A stretch of DNA of 64,000 nt. Source: Ilyonectria destructans (taxonomy: Eukaryota; Ascomycota; Sordariomycetes; Hypocreales; Nectriaceae). Positions 53,471 through 63,706 of the stretch are shown here, piece after piece; position 1 is the first letter of the stretch, and every line of letters begins with the position of its first letter. The notes under the pieces are model-generated. The model was not told where the DNA came from. It was given only the letters and a program-made list of their open reading frames with translations, and searched no databases. Where the stretch lies: contig JAHEWK010000014.1 in the NCBI GenBank assembly GCA_020740775.1, positions 1,798,001 to 1,862,000 of the forward strand, read 5' to 3'. The translations under genes and the position numbers were made by a program.

Positions 53471-54456
53471 GGCTGCAATTTTCGTAGTGATGGGTTTCTG
53501 AAGTGCTTGGTTGTAGAGTTGACATTGGTGGGTGATTAGGCAGCCACCAAACACCACTGCGGTCACTGGAGTGACCTGCAGGCGAGTGATTCATGGTCGA
53601 AATATGGGCTCGGACCTGATACAACTGGCAACGGAAAATGGACAGCTGTTACGACACACGAAATCTAGCTGGTAGCCAATCAGGTATTTGCTTTGTGGTG
53701 GTTGATTTTGGTGCGGTAGGACTCAGAGCAAATCCCTTCCCATTTCTCTTTCACTCCTCCATTTTTCTTCGCAACATCACCACCGCCATCGCCATCGCAA
53801 TCGCAATCAGAAGCGGCAAGTACATGTTGAACTCATCTCTCTTGCACTATTTCTCACTGACTTTGGTAGAAAATCACCCTGAACCTGTCTCATGCAGCGA
53901 TCCCGAACCCATCGAACGAACAAGCCGCTTCCAGCCTCCGAATGGCTCCTCAATAAGCAAACCTCTTCTCGCTAACTGTCAACGGTCCTGTGAGCACCGC
54001 ACTAACCGGCAGCTCGATATCCAAGTCTAGAGAACAACGAATGCCAACACAAAGAGAACCGCATCTCTTCTGACACACGCTTGGGTCTCCACCGTATCGA
54101 CCGGCTTTTTGTCCTTGTTCCAGTTACTATTGACCACGACAATAGCGATGGTTGCGGCGTATCAATGTACTTCAAGGCGTGGCTGAAGTGGATGCCTGAA
54201 CAATGTGTCCGGAGGAGGTGGACTGGTGCATCACGATTCAGACGCACTGTGAACTGCTACGGGAGTGACAGCCATCAACTGACAGGATCGTTCCAGCACG
54301 CAGCAGACGTGTGTGATTGATGCTGGAGGTACCGAGTATTTAGATATTCCTTTCTTAGCAAAGTTGGTTTCTTGAGTCTCCTCTCCTCCACCACCCACTG
54401 ACACCTTTGCACCAAACCAAGCACATTCTTCATCGACAACCGACAAACACACAGTT
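53471..54456. other. Intergenic region with a paralogous exon pair
   Basis: An intron at 53820-53869 (GTACAT...GGTAG) followed by a frame to 54030 (NHPEPVSCS...) is homologous to the third intron and last exon of the gene at 58716-59351 (NRPEPVSDS). An upstream stop in the joined frame suggests an exon remnant. An ATC/GCA microsatellite-like run (about 53781-53807) lies in the preceding exon part. Confidence 0.45.
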
Positions 54457-54753
54457 ATGGATAGCGACAAGCCATCGGTCAAACCGCTCAAAGGGGTTCC
54501 GAATACCTATGTCATCTCTACCGAAAACGATGAGCAGTTTCTCGAACTCTCGAGGCGGCTCAGGGCCTTTGGTAGGGATGGAGCGTCGGTCATTTTCGAC
54601 ACCGAGGAGGAAGCCGTGGCACACGCCGTGTCGATGGAAGCAAAAGCCGCCGCCGCCAACACTGACACCAAGGGTTCCCAGGCTAAGACGGCTGCCACTC
54701 AGTCGCCTGCTACCAAGGATTCTCAGGCTAAGAGCACAGCCACTGTTGTTTAG
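54457..54753 (+). CDS. Small hypothetical protein
   Basis: 98 aa, ATG at 54457. Residues about 15-60 form a compact domain (NTYVISTENDEQFLELSRRL... GASVIFDTEEEAVAHAV). The last 35 residues are Ala/Thr/Lys/Ser-rich with two repeated K-(G/D)-SQAK units. The VIFDTEEEA segment resembles VIFNTIEEA in the protein at 60306-61025, so the two may share a domain. Unknown function. Confidence 0.5.
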   Translation: MDSDKPSVKPLKGVPNTYVISTENDEQFLELSRRLRAFGRDGASVIFDTEEEAVAHAVSMEAKAAAANTDTKGSQAKTAATQSPATKDSQAKSTATVV

Positions 54754-55611
54754 ACACATGATGGAACGAAGGGATACGCAGGGTCAAGATTGCCCTGAAA
54801 AAGAACGCCGGAGAAGGATTAGCTTTCTAGTTTATCACATGTTTATTCTATTTCGTCTCGGGACGTTGGTCCAGCTACGATAGCAACTCAATCCATATAC
54901 TCCGGTCATTCCTTCAACGTTGAGCTCTTCTGCGTCCAGTCGTGAGTCAATAAGAGTCGAGTAGGCATTTGGGTACATCCCTAAGGCACCTTTGTGAGAC
55001 ATCTGGGTGATGGGGTTGCTGGACAGGCCGGGAGCATGGTACAGGAGGGTGCTGGTTGGAAGGCAGCTGGGTGGTTGATCTTGGACGGATCCCGGAGCCT
55101 TTCACGCCGCCACTCGGTCGGCGCAAAGCCGTTGTCATAGGTGGTGCCAGGTCTTTCTAAACTGTTAGATGTGTTAAGAAGGTGCTTCCGCTCCGGATGA
55201 GCTGAGTAGCGATCAAATCATACTACCGCCGAACACCGGGTTGATCGTTTAGAACCTTCGGCCACCTCCTAGTCGGACAAGCAGTAAGCGAAACTCCTCG
55301 GATCGCGGTTTTAGTGGTGGTGTTGGATGCTATCCGGACCACGGATCCCGACATTCGAGAGCGAGCACCTATGGAGCACGTCCAAATGTTTGAGGTGGCG
55401 ATGAGGAGAATGCAGTCAACTTTGGTGGTGACGACGGCCGGTGATTCAATGCTCTACCTGCAGTCAGTGATTCACCACTGAGACTGGTAATCGAGTACAC
55501 CGATATCTTCTCCCGGTGTCGCCGTCTTTCTCTTTCCTCCTTCCACAAACCTTTCACTCCGAGTTACGAACTCTCACACCAGCCCTGCCAATCTTCGTGA
55601 ACATCGCAAAC
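54754..55611. other. Intergenic region with a diverged repeat
   Basis: 55208-55330 resembles 52068-52190 (shared GTTGATCGTTT and following blocks). It also holds the promoter of the helicase-like gene. No gene called. Confidence 0.4.
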
Positions 55612-57735
55612 ATGGCGGAAGCACTGTTTTCCGGCGATCGACGGTCAGTGATCCGTCGCATCGAAGAATGGTCGCGGCCTGGGAGAGGACGAAACACGAT
55701 GAGGTTTGCTCATCTTCAGGTGCCACCTGGTGTCATGGAGCAGAGTTCTACTGAGGACTCTGTGCCTTGCGCCATCTGGACTGAGGTGACGAATGCGCGC
55801 ATCAGTGTTGATGTGTCGCACGTCACTGGCGAGTGCAAGGCCAAGGACATTGTCGAGTCTCGCATGCGAGCCTGGTATCAGACTCACCCGGGCGTTGTCC
55901 AACCTGACGGGATGAGTTTGGACACCAAATCGTACCGTGAGATGGTCGACACCATGCGGAAAGCGAGCTTCCCGCGTGGGGGAGGGACGATGCCTGCAAG
56001 CATCCTCCCACCCATGTCCGGGTCGCTCTGGATCATCGATATTGATCCAGACATGCCGGCTGATCTCATGCGCGTCCTGGCCCTTGTGTTACCCTGGGCC
56101 GAGGCCAACAGCCGTGTGCGGCCTGTTACGAGCATGAGGGTCTTGGCGATGTCTTCAGACCCGCTTCACCCTCTCGTCCAAGGTCTATTCCAGGACTGGG
56201 AAACTTGCCCAACCTCGCAGTTTCAGATCTTGGAAGCGGGCGTTGGCCAGGTTGAGACGGTGGATGTTGCCAGCACGACCGACATGATGCCGGTCGTGAT
56301 GCGCAAGGCCGCGAGTCTGGGTCCAGAGGCCTCACAAACGGTTGTATCCTTCAATTTTTTGCAGGGAGGGTGTCCGCAAGACTGGAGTCGGGACAGTATC
56401 CTTTTCAATGTAAGTCGTTGCAATGACTTTGTTCTCGAGAATGCTCAGCGTAGCATCCTGTTGCATGGGTATGGAGCTCGTGTTCCCGAGCGATCGATTG
56501 GCTCGGATTATGTTCACGTCATCACCCACGGCTCCCGTTACAGACAGATCTTCGACTACAGGACAAACACCATTGTCAAGGTCCAAGTGAAAGTCTCGGC
56601 GTCAGAGCAACGGGATCAGCTCTCGTGGGCCAATCGTGCTGACACTCGCCATTCCAACGTGATCCTGTACAAGGAACATGGCGATTTCAACACAGCCCGG
56701 CCTCGACGTTTGGACGTCGCAGGTCACCAGTTGTCTGGCTTCTTGGCTAGCCTGGCTGAATTTGCTCACTGGCCCATTCGGGCTGACCGGCTCATGGCAG
56801 CTCTCGGTCGCGTCGATCCGGTGGCTTTGCACGAGACCAAGAGAAGGCTCGTTCAGCAAGGCCTCCTGGCTTTCAACGGGCCAAGCCCTGCTCCTGTTCT
56901 GGCTCTTCCCCATGCCACACACAAGGTGTTTTTTGCGGTACTGGAGGACGTGGAGTACGATGCGCGACTTGCTCGCTTCCTCTCCGAGTCCCCACGGAAC
57001 CCAAGAAGCACCTTGGTCAAGGTGCAACTTGCTACCCTTTTGACACTTGGGATGCACAAAATGGTGCAAATATCTACCGACCATATCACGGTCGAAGATG
57101 TTCTGCAATTTGCATCCGTTGGCTTGGTCGGCTCATATTCTGGGCTTGGTACGATGTGGCTTTTTCTCAACATCGTCAAAGCGGCTATCGTTGGAATGGG
57201 CCATCGCCCCAGACTTCCAAGGCAGATCGTGCAGGTACCTGGCAGTTCTGTGTCTGTCCGAGGACTTTGTGATTTCGAAGAGTTGTCAGCTCGTTTGAGA
57301 GGCTCGCTCCTTAGTCTGGGTATCGAGACTGCGGTCATGAACCCTGACACTGAGACAGGCAGCTTAACAACACTCGAGATCAATGATATTCTGTGGGATT
57401 TCCTCCGCGCTTTTGCCCACCAGATTTGCATCATGAGAGGTCTAGAGCGTCGCCTTTTGACGTTTTTGGACGTCGAGTCGCAGCAAGAGCTGAGCTGCAA
57501 TAACCTCGGGATTTGGGCCATCCGTTGGGGTCTCATCGAACGATTTGATGGGCGGACTCGATTCTGGGCAGGTGTGTACACCAGCCTTGGAAGAGACCCA
57601 GGTCGCCCATTAGCTTCCATGCTGGACTTCAACTGGATTCCGTTGAGTCTGTTGGAGCGATGGAAGCAGGAGATGAAGCCCCTCTCCGAGCCGAGGGGGC
57701 CTCCTTCGTTCGGTTCCAATGTGGACGAGGTTTGA
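55612..57735 (+). CDS. Degenerate DEAH-box helicase-like protein, copy 2
   Basis: Single-exon gene of 707 aa, paralog of the gene at 42487-44664, aligned from the first residues (SVIRRIEEW versus SVIEEITKW). The start at 55612 is set by that alignment and good context (aacATGg). DEAH-type layout: Walker A is lost (PPGVMEQSS), motif II is IDIDP at 142-146, motif III is SSD at 181-183, the same residue numbers as in copy 1. RecA2 end FDYRTNTIVKV then SEQRDQLSWANR in place of the arginine-finger motif. The HA2-like part (YDARLARFL, LVKVQLATLL) is the best conserved. Orientation is opposite to copy 1 and 11 kb separates the starts. Intact frame over 2.1 kb. Confidence 0.65.
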   Translation: MAEALFSGDRRSVIRRIEEWSRPGRGRNTMRFAHLQVPPGVMEQSSTEDSVPCAIWTEVTNARISVDVSHVTGECKAKDIVESRMRAWYQTHPGVVQPDGMSLDTKSYREMVDTMRKASFPRGGGTMPASILPPMSGSLWIIDIDPDMPADLMRVLALVLPWAEANSRVRPVTSMRVLAMSSDPLHPLVQGLFQDWETCPTSQFQILEAGVGQVETVDVASTTDMMPVVMRKAASLGPEASQTVVSFNFLQGGCPQDWSRDSILFNVSRCNDFVLENAQRSILLHGYGARVPERSIGSDYVHVITHGSRYRQIFDYRTNTIVKVQVKVSASEQRDQLSWANRADTRHSNVILYKEHGDFNTARPRRLDVAGHQLSGFLASLAEFAHWPIRADRLMAALGRVDPVALHETKRRLVQQGLLAFNGPSPAPVLALPHATHKVFFAVLEDVEYDARLARFLSESPRNPRSTLVKVQLATLLTLGMHKMVQISTDHITVEDVLQFASVGLVGSYSGLGTMWLFLNIVKAAIVGMGHRPRLPRQIVQVPGSSVSVRGLCDFEELSARLRGSLLSLGIETAVMNPDTETGSLTTLEINDILWDFLRAFAHQICIMRGLERRLLTFLDVESQQELSCNNLGIWAIRWGLIERFDGRTRFWAGVYTSLGRDPGRPLASMLDFNWIPLSLLERWKQEMKPLSEPRGPPSFGSNVDEV

Positions 57736-58198
57736 GCGGGAATGTCGGCCGATGGTGGTTTGACGCCTTGATCCCAGCCATGCGGATGCTAACTGCGACA
57801 GAAGATTGTCCGTCAGTGGACCGACGGGCTCAACGATGATGCCTCCCTGGGTGGCATTAACGACGCCTTTGGCCGGGTTGCCTGCGGCCCTGCGCAACAC
57901 AGGATAGAGCATATATACCTCCTTCACCAAATGGAAGCTCCCTTACGAAGGAGTGAAGCCAAACAGGACCTACCCATCCCTTACGCGTACCTTTGTCGTG
58001 CGTGCTGGGTTGAAGTTGAAGATTAGTGGCGGCCCTGGAGTGGGACGGCTGCAGCTGCATGGCACTCATGTCCAGCGACACTGATAATGGCCCCATGGCG
58101 AGCCGGCCCACGACGAGCTGCATCGCTTGTGAATATTCAAGATCCAGCCAGCGATCGGGCGAGAATTCACACACACTGCGGTGTTCCTGCCGAAGGGC
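57736..58198. other. Intergenic region
   Basis: 463 bp; short ORFs only. Confidence 0.4.
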
Positions 58199-58573
58199 AT
58201 GCAACGGGAGTTGGCTGCTGCATACCAGGTAGCCACTTCATTCGTGGCTCTTGGCACTGAGCCTTACAAGAACATCGCCGAACAACTGTGGCAGAGCCCG
58301 AATATCCAGCGTTTCATCAAGTACGTATTCCATGCATCACTTTCAACGTGCTTTACCACTAACCTCCACCGCAGCGTCACGACGGCCTCTGCGACGGCCA
58401 CCGACATTGTCATCGACGCCAGGCGCGCAATCCAGAGAACTAGGCCTGAACTCGACCCAGAGCTTCGGTGCGATTCTCCGGCACACTCTCGACTGTGTGG
58501 CCACAGCCTTCTCTCAGAATCCAAATCCTGGCACGGAACTCAAATGACCCGTTGCCCACAAAACCAACGATGA
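58199..58573 (+). CDS. Small two-exon hypothetical gene (possibly decaying)
   Basis: Exons 58199-58320 and 58375-58573 with a strong 54-nt intron (GTACGT donor, ACTAAC branch, CGCAG acceptor), giving 106 aa. Exon 1 reads like a conserved helical domain (FVALGTEPYKNIAEQLW). In exon 2 another frame looks more protein-like at its end (FGAILRHTLDCVATAF), so a frameshift may have occurred and the product may be non-functional. Family unknown. Confidence 0.42.
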   Translation: MQRELAAAYQVATSFVALGTEPYKNIAEQLWQSPNIQRFIKYVFHASLSTCFTTNLHRSVTTASATATDIVIDARRAIQRTRPELDPELRCDSPAHSRLCGHSLLSESKSWHGTQMTRCPQNQR

Positions 58574-58715
58574 TACCGCTGTCATGGTTTACAATTTCTT
58601 TTTGTTGGTCAAGCACCAAAAGTTCCTACCAGCACCCTCAAAGTCGAGGAACCGGGGCGGAGCTGTGGCCAGTACCTAGTGAAGGTTTGGATCTGGACGG
58701 GATTCCACGGCAGCA

Positions 58716-59351
58716 ATGGACCCCCCGAGGAGAAGAAGAGACAGACGAGGTCGTTCGCCAATGCCGCAGCAAGCGGACGAGGAGGATGAAGCCGCGGAGA
58801 TATGCCAACTCTTGTGGCGCTCGAGAGGCTCTCGATCTGCCCGCCTTATTGCAGGCTCTTCCATCAAGACGACTACTCGCTTGCAGTATCCACCGCAACG
58901 ACATCGCATTGACGCCTCAGGGCCGTCCCATTGCCTACTGGACACCCCTCTACGATACCCAGAGTCGCTGTATCTGAGACCAGGTGCGACAGCGCGGTAC
59001 GTTTCTCCATTCTACCTACTTCACAGGAACTGATGCTTTATAGGTCACTGAGCAAGGGAAATGGCCCAGAATCGCCTGATCTGTGGCATCACGGCGACAA
59101 ATTCGCCCAACGTTGTGAGTTGTGGGATTGCACCAACTCCCCGACAACTGTTGAGGCAGCACCAAGTACGTATTCGCTCGTCTTTCTTTCACTGCTTCCT
59201 ACTAACCTTTGCCACAGGAAATCGCCCTGAACCCGTCTCGGATAGCCAAAGCCCATCGAACAAACAAGCGACAACCAAGCCTCGACTATCTCCTTCGACT
59301 ACGCACTGCGACAATTATGGGCAAAAAGTCCGTTTCCCCGCCCAAGAGTGA
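58716..59351 (+). CDS. Three-exon hypothetical protein
   Basis: Exons 58716-58996, 59044-59165 and 59218-59351 join into one open frame of 178 aa. Introns are 47 and 52 nt with GTACGT donors; the second has a perfect CTAAC branch and CACAG acceptor. Phases match at both junctions, which random sequence would rarely do. N-terminus is Arg-rich (PPRRRRDRRGR) with an acidic EDEAAEI helix after it; the C-terminal exon is Ser/Thr/Pro/Lys-rich. The last exon has a paralogous copy at 53870-54030. Function unknown, possibly nuclear. Confidence 0.5.
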
Positions 59352-60305
59352 AATGTGGTGGACATGGATTGGGCATTGCACACCGAGGAGAGGTGGAACA
59401 ACTGCACGAGGGAGGTCGCGTATGGAAATACTTTCAAGACGACTGAGAAAATGATGTCGGTGCTTGCAATTTCGTCCACTAGTTTACTTTTTGGACTGGT
59501 ACGCATTGGTGACTGAAGCTTTGAAGGGTGGTGAGGAGAGTCACCTCGGACTAGTAGTTGCGGCGTGCCAGCACTGCATGTTGCGTCAAACAATACGAAG
59601 CACAATCACCTGTCACTTTGTGGCCTACTCAGTGTTGGGGGCGTGGATTTGAGTTGCAAACGTTCACGCCGGCTACCATTTATGCTTGTCGCATGCTATT
59701 GAAAACGACGAATCGACCGTGATGGTGCAGTTTGCCTTATGGCAGGTCCTGTGGCTCGTGACTAATTGATGGCCTGGTCCCCTCGTCTTGGATCTCATGA
59801 TACGCCGTGATGTCGGGTGCAATTCGTGACTGGTCGGGGTTTTATACATTCGTTCGACAATTGAGATGGGTAACTAGGAGGTCGGTTAGACAATGAACAT
59901 CCATTGTGCGAAGGTTTCTTACATTTGTTGGGCCATACTTGCTGCCCTAGCGGCTTCGATGGGTTGAACCAGCCGCCAGGATCATACGTTTGTTCGCCAG
60001 GTCTCGGTCGCAGGCAAGGTGATTCTCGGCAGGTAGTTGACAGCGGCGGCCGTTTTGTGCTCGAAAAAGGCCATCCGCGTTACCTCACTCTGTTGACAAT
60101 CCAGCTTGTGGTTTCGTCGTCATTGCCTGTGCAAAGTGTTAGTGATGTCGTGGGTGAAGTGGATCTGAACATACCACAGAGTTGGTCGAATGCCGCCGGC
60201 AGGAGTACTTTTTTTGACACGGCAGAAGCGCAATCTAAGACACACATGTTAGTGAGCCCTAGACGAGTAGCGAAAATGTTTACGTACCAGAGATGGCGCG
60301 TGACA
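59352..60305. other. Intergenic region
   Basis: 954 bp. A long plus-strand frame enters here from 59904 but begins with TTG and mainly overlaps the minus-strand gene, so I do not call it. Confidence 0.4.
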
Positions 60306-61025
60306 TCAGGCATCGATCTCCGCGCTCAGATCCTCCACTTCATCGTCGCCCCCCAAAGGCGCGGCAGCAGCGTCGAGGGCAGCGCCCGCCTCCTCTATGG
60401 TATTAAATATCACGAGGTTGCCATTTATCCGCCGTTGTCGGGGAAAATTGACCGTATTGTCTGGCGGGACAAACGACGCACGCTGTCTCACGTGGGCCTC
60501 TGTGTCTTGAACAGGGCGCCTTATTCTGCCAATGAAGAAGAATACGTCGACTTCTTGGCTGCCCGTGGCTTCCCTGACTCGGTTGGCGGCTTGTATCATG
60601 TTGTCGTTCCCCTCCGAGCACGAAAAAGCGACGATTCCTTCTCGCCCACCACCTTCGGCGTCATTGTGCAGTCCCAAGGGAGGTCGATTTGAGCCCGGCC
60701 TCGTAGAACCGGTCAGCGAGATGGACTCGACTGTGGCGAGGAGGGTAGTTCTGCTACGGCGAGCACCACCTCTACGGGCAGAACCGCTGCGGTATGTGCG
60801 TCCCCGAGAGCGTCCCCCATTCGGGGAAGCTCCTTGGAAGTTACCTCGTTGGGTATATCCATGTTAGACACTACCATGTCGGGCATTGCCTCGACGGCCC
60901 CCATGGCCTCCACGGCGCCCAGTTTCCGGAGGGAACCGGGTATGGCTGTGCCTGCCAGGCCAGTCTTGGCCCCAATCAGGTCGCTCACGTCTCCCACCAA
61001 CATTGTTGTTGTTGCTATCGCTCAT
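60306..61025 (-). CDS. RGG-rich protein with an in-frame stop or tiny intron
   Basis: From the ATG at 61025 the frame encodes an Asn/Gly/Arg-rich N-terminus (RRGGHGGRRG), typical of RNA-binding RGG proteins, then a TAA at 60864-60866. In the same frame it continues with more Arg/Gly sequence (GGRSRGR, SARRGGARRS) and a globular end (VIFNTIEEA... acidic DDEVED) to 60306. A 42-nt intron (60874-60833, donor GTAGTG, acceptor CCAAG) would remove the stop in frame, but its signals are weak. Otherwise it is a pseudogene with one nonsense change. A stretch of the end resembles the protein at 54457. Confidence 0.45.
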
Positions 61026-61914
61026 GTTGGCGATGGTGGTGGTGATGGTGATGGTGATGTTGGTGTTGATGTGAGAAAGGTGAGTCAAAGAGGTGAGAGG
61101 AGAATCAACACCCAAAAGTACGGCCCGCTGACAAGCAAATTTCACTGTCTGTTGCATGTACAGCTGGCCGGCAGCTGTTCCGCCAATTCAGTTTGCTAGC
61201 GTCGCTTTCTATTGAACAAAAACACCAAGTGCAGCGCTATTGGAACACTGGTTTGACGTGATTGTGCTTCACGCACCATGCAGGGTTTGCAGCTGTCAAA
61301 CGTGCGTCATGCAGGGCCGGCAGCTGTCAAACGCAACGCAGTACTGGCACGCCGCAGCTACTTTCAAATCTTCAGTCACCAAGCCAATCCGTCAAGCCAA
61401 CCTCTTCATACTCGCCCGTCTCTTATCCTTCTCTTCACAATAAAGCGAGTTAGATCGAAAGGCATAAAATGGGGCGTGGTGTCTTTAACATAAAGTACAG
61501 TGTTCAGGGAGCACAGCTTGTGTCTACAACCAATGGTACGTCCCCATCAGGAGACATGCGAGGGAGTTCGGGGAGGTAGTGCGACGAGCTGGTTTGGGAA
61601 CATTTAAACTAGATGAGCATTTTCTCTCCGATTGACTGTTACCACCCCTTATCTCCATCCATTATTTCGGGAAGGTGCCAGTTAATTGTCCTGGATCAGC
61701 TTGATATTAAACCTCTGCCTAACGCCTCCACACAAAACCACAAGTGCAATCCTAGTCAAGTTCTCTCCTCGACCAATGCAAAAACACAATACCCAAAGGG
61801 TATCCCGAGCTGGTCGTGCTTTCCGGTCGTCAGCTCTAGTGCGACATTCTTTGATCGTGGGCGCCGATATTGGGAACCCGACGACAGGTCGATTAGCCTC
61901 TGGGCTACGATAAC
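61026..61914. other. Intergenic region with a short direct repeat
   Basis: A 26-30 bp imperfect direct repeat (CATGCAGGG...GCAGCTGTCAAACG) occurs at about 61278-61303 and 61309-61333. The start of this region reads GTGGTGATG-type triplets (about 61034-61062). No gene called. Confidence 0.45.
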
Positions 61915-62796
61915 TTATTTGCCCGTGGTAGACCGAGCGGAGTCTGCCCACTCAGCAACATGGTTCCTGAGCGACTGGGACCTCGCCATCCTCGCATTCC
62001 ACACGCCTTCGGCCAGCATGATGTGGGTGTTCCTGCTGAGCCCGGGGGCACCTCGTGGCGCTAGGAGCCACCGGTCCAGGGCATTTTTCACATCATCGAC
62101 GACATCGTTCGTGTCGAGGATAGAGTTGACAGCCGCTGTGCAGGCTTGATGCTGCTTCAAAATGCGCTCCTGTCCGACGGTGTCCACATAGGGATTTCCC
62201 AGCCCAAAAAGCCCAGCGTGCTCACAATACTTGGTCGGGAAAACTTGGAAGGGGTTTCGGGCGTTCGGGGCAGCTGGGAGCCTGGGCGACTTTGAGGGCT
62301 TTTCGGGGGCCTTGATACCCTTCTCCCTGGCGGCCAGGGACTTCAGGCGCAACTCGTCGAACCTCTTGGATGTCGGCTCCTCCGGTTCGGGATGTGGCTC
62401 GCTAACCGACGGCCAGCAGGGTGCCTCGTCGAGACTCGAAACTGTCAAGGGATTATTAGTATCCATCGCGAAGTCAAAAAAGTAGAACTTACACCAGCGT
62501 TCCCAGATCAGCCTATCGACGCTGAACTCGAAGGTCTTAGCCTGGATCGTTTCAACACCCTCAGAAACAAGTCGGTCCGCCACTTGAACCTCAGCTTCTC
62601 GACGAAGCTGGTCTATCGCTGCGCGGAAGTCCGGGACGGGGACCATCCAGTCGAGGTAGGCGTGCATGTAGCGACGCCTTTGGCCCAAATTTGGCCTGTC
62701 GCCAACCCATGGCACAGAGAATATGCGGCTGGGCAGTCTGCTGTGCGAGGGCTGGTCTCGGGGAGGGAATCTCTCGTAATCGGTGTTGGAACCCAT
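61915..62796 (-). CDS. PWVGD-motif hypothetical protein (long paralog)
   Basis: Exons 62796-62493 and 62441-61915, intron 51 nt (GTAAGT donor, TGACAG acceptor), predicted 276 aa, ATG at 62796. The N-terminal domain (FSVPWVGDRP, RRRYMHAYL, FEFSVDRLIWERW) is shared with the gene at 39078-39621, including intron position and phase. The middle is Lys/Pro/Ser-rich and likely disordered. The C-terminal module (VNSILDTNDVV, LAEGVWNAR, EWADSAR) is shared with two pseudogenes at 45 and 49 kb. The intron has no stop and is a multiple of three, so retention would add 17 residues. Function unknown. Confidence 0.65.
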   Translation of the reverse strand: MGSNTDYERFPPRDQPSHSRLPSRIFSVPWVGDRPNLGQRRRYMHAYLDWMVPVPDFRAAIDQLRREAEVQVADRLVSEGVETIQAKTFEFSVDRLIWERWCKFYFFDFAMDTNNPLTVSSLDEAPCWPSVSEPHPEPEEPTSKRFDELRLKSLAAREKGIKAPEKPSKSPRLPAAPNARNPFQVFPTKYCEHAGLFGLGNPYVDTVGQERILKQHQACTAAVNSILDTNDVVDDVKNALDRWLLAPRGAPGLSRNTHIMLAEGVWNARMARSQSLRNHVAEWADSARSTTGK

Positions 62797-63266
62797 GGCT
62801 AGTAAATGCGATGGTGTTGATTGATGATGTTTGTGGTGAGTCTCATTGACTGTCACTAAGTGCACGGAATGAGGTAGTGAATTGGGGAGAAATGTTTGCG
62901 ACTCTTGCCGGCTACCTGACACTGCCAACGTACCCAAGGTACACTAATGACCGCAAACATGGTACCTAAATTCAGGTGGTAAACAAAGAATCACTGCAAC
63001 TTTGCAACTCTGCAAACACAAAAACTTGATGCTCCATGCCGAAAACCCGAATCATGGACCAACAACCCATACAAAGGTACGGAAGCTTAGTCGCAAGCTG
63101 GCATCGCCGTCCCCTTGCGATCACGACACGAAATAGGGTCTCCTCCTGGGGCCCGCCGCTATAAATTACAGCACTTCTATAAATTTAATTTTCCTTAAAA
63201 TATAATCTGAAGTAACCCTTTAGATCTTTAATATTATTGCTATTTATACTACCTCTAATTAATATA
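62797..63266. other. Transition from gene-bearing to AT-rich sequence
   Basis: Promoter of the PWVGD gene, then an abrupt change to AT-rich DNA near 63160. No gene. Confidence 0.5.
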
Positions 63267-63500
63267 GTATTATTAGAAGGAATAATAAGCCAGTTTAAAT
63301 ATTTATATTAGAATAAAGCTGCTTACTATTAAGTAATTAATACAGTATTATTAGGAGGAATAGTAAGCCAGTTTAAATACTTATATTGGAATTAGCTACT
63401 TAATATAAAGTAATTAAAACGGTGTTATTAGAAGGAATAGCAAGCCAGTTTAAATATTTATATTGGAATAACAGTATTGTTTAAGTAATAGCTAGTAACT
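63267..63500. repeat. 77-bp AT-rich minisatellite, 3 units
   Basis: Units start at 63267, 63344 and 63422 (spacing 77 and 78), each with GAAGGAATA-like, AGCCAGTTTAAATA and TTATATT blocks. Confidence 0.8.
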
Positions 63501-63515
63501 TCAAACTAAAATAGT

Positions 63516-63706
63516 ATTATTTAAAGTAATAGCTAGGTACTTTAAATAAGTATCTTTAAATTCAGCTAAAAATAGTTAAAAAGTATTATTTAAAGGAATA
63601 GCTGGATATTTTAAACATACATACTTAAATTCAGCTAAAGATAATTAAAACTATATTATTTAAAGTAATTACTAGGTATTTTAAATAAGCTAAAGATAAT
63701 TTAGAA
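63516..63706. repeat. 70-bp AT-rich minisatellite, about 3 units
   Basis: Units start at ATTATTTAAAG near 63516, 63585 and 63655 (spacing 69 and 70), with TTCAGCTAAA-type blocks. The last unit is truncated. Confidence 0.75.

Noticed and set aside
53638..54030. Plus-strand ORF of 130 aa read through an intron
   Set aside because: The second half is an exon homologous to the 58.7-59.35 kb gene; joining it in that phase to the first half gives a stop, so the ORF is not a gene model.
59904..60692. Plus-strand ORF of 262 aa
   Set aside because: No ATG at its start and mostly antisense to the RGG-rich gene, whose opposite strand has meaningful composition; no recognisable domain.
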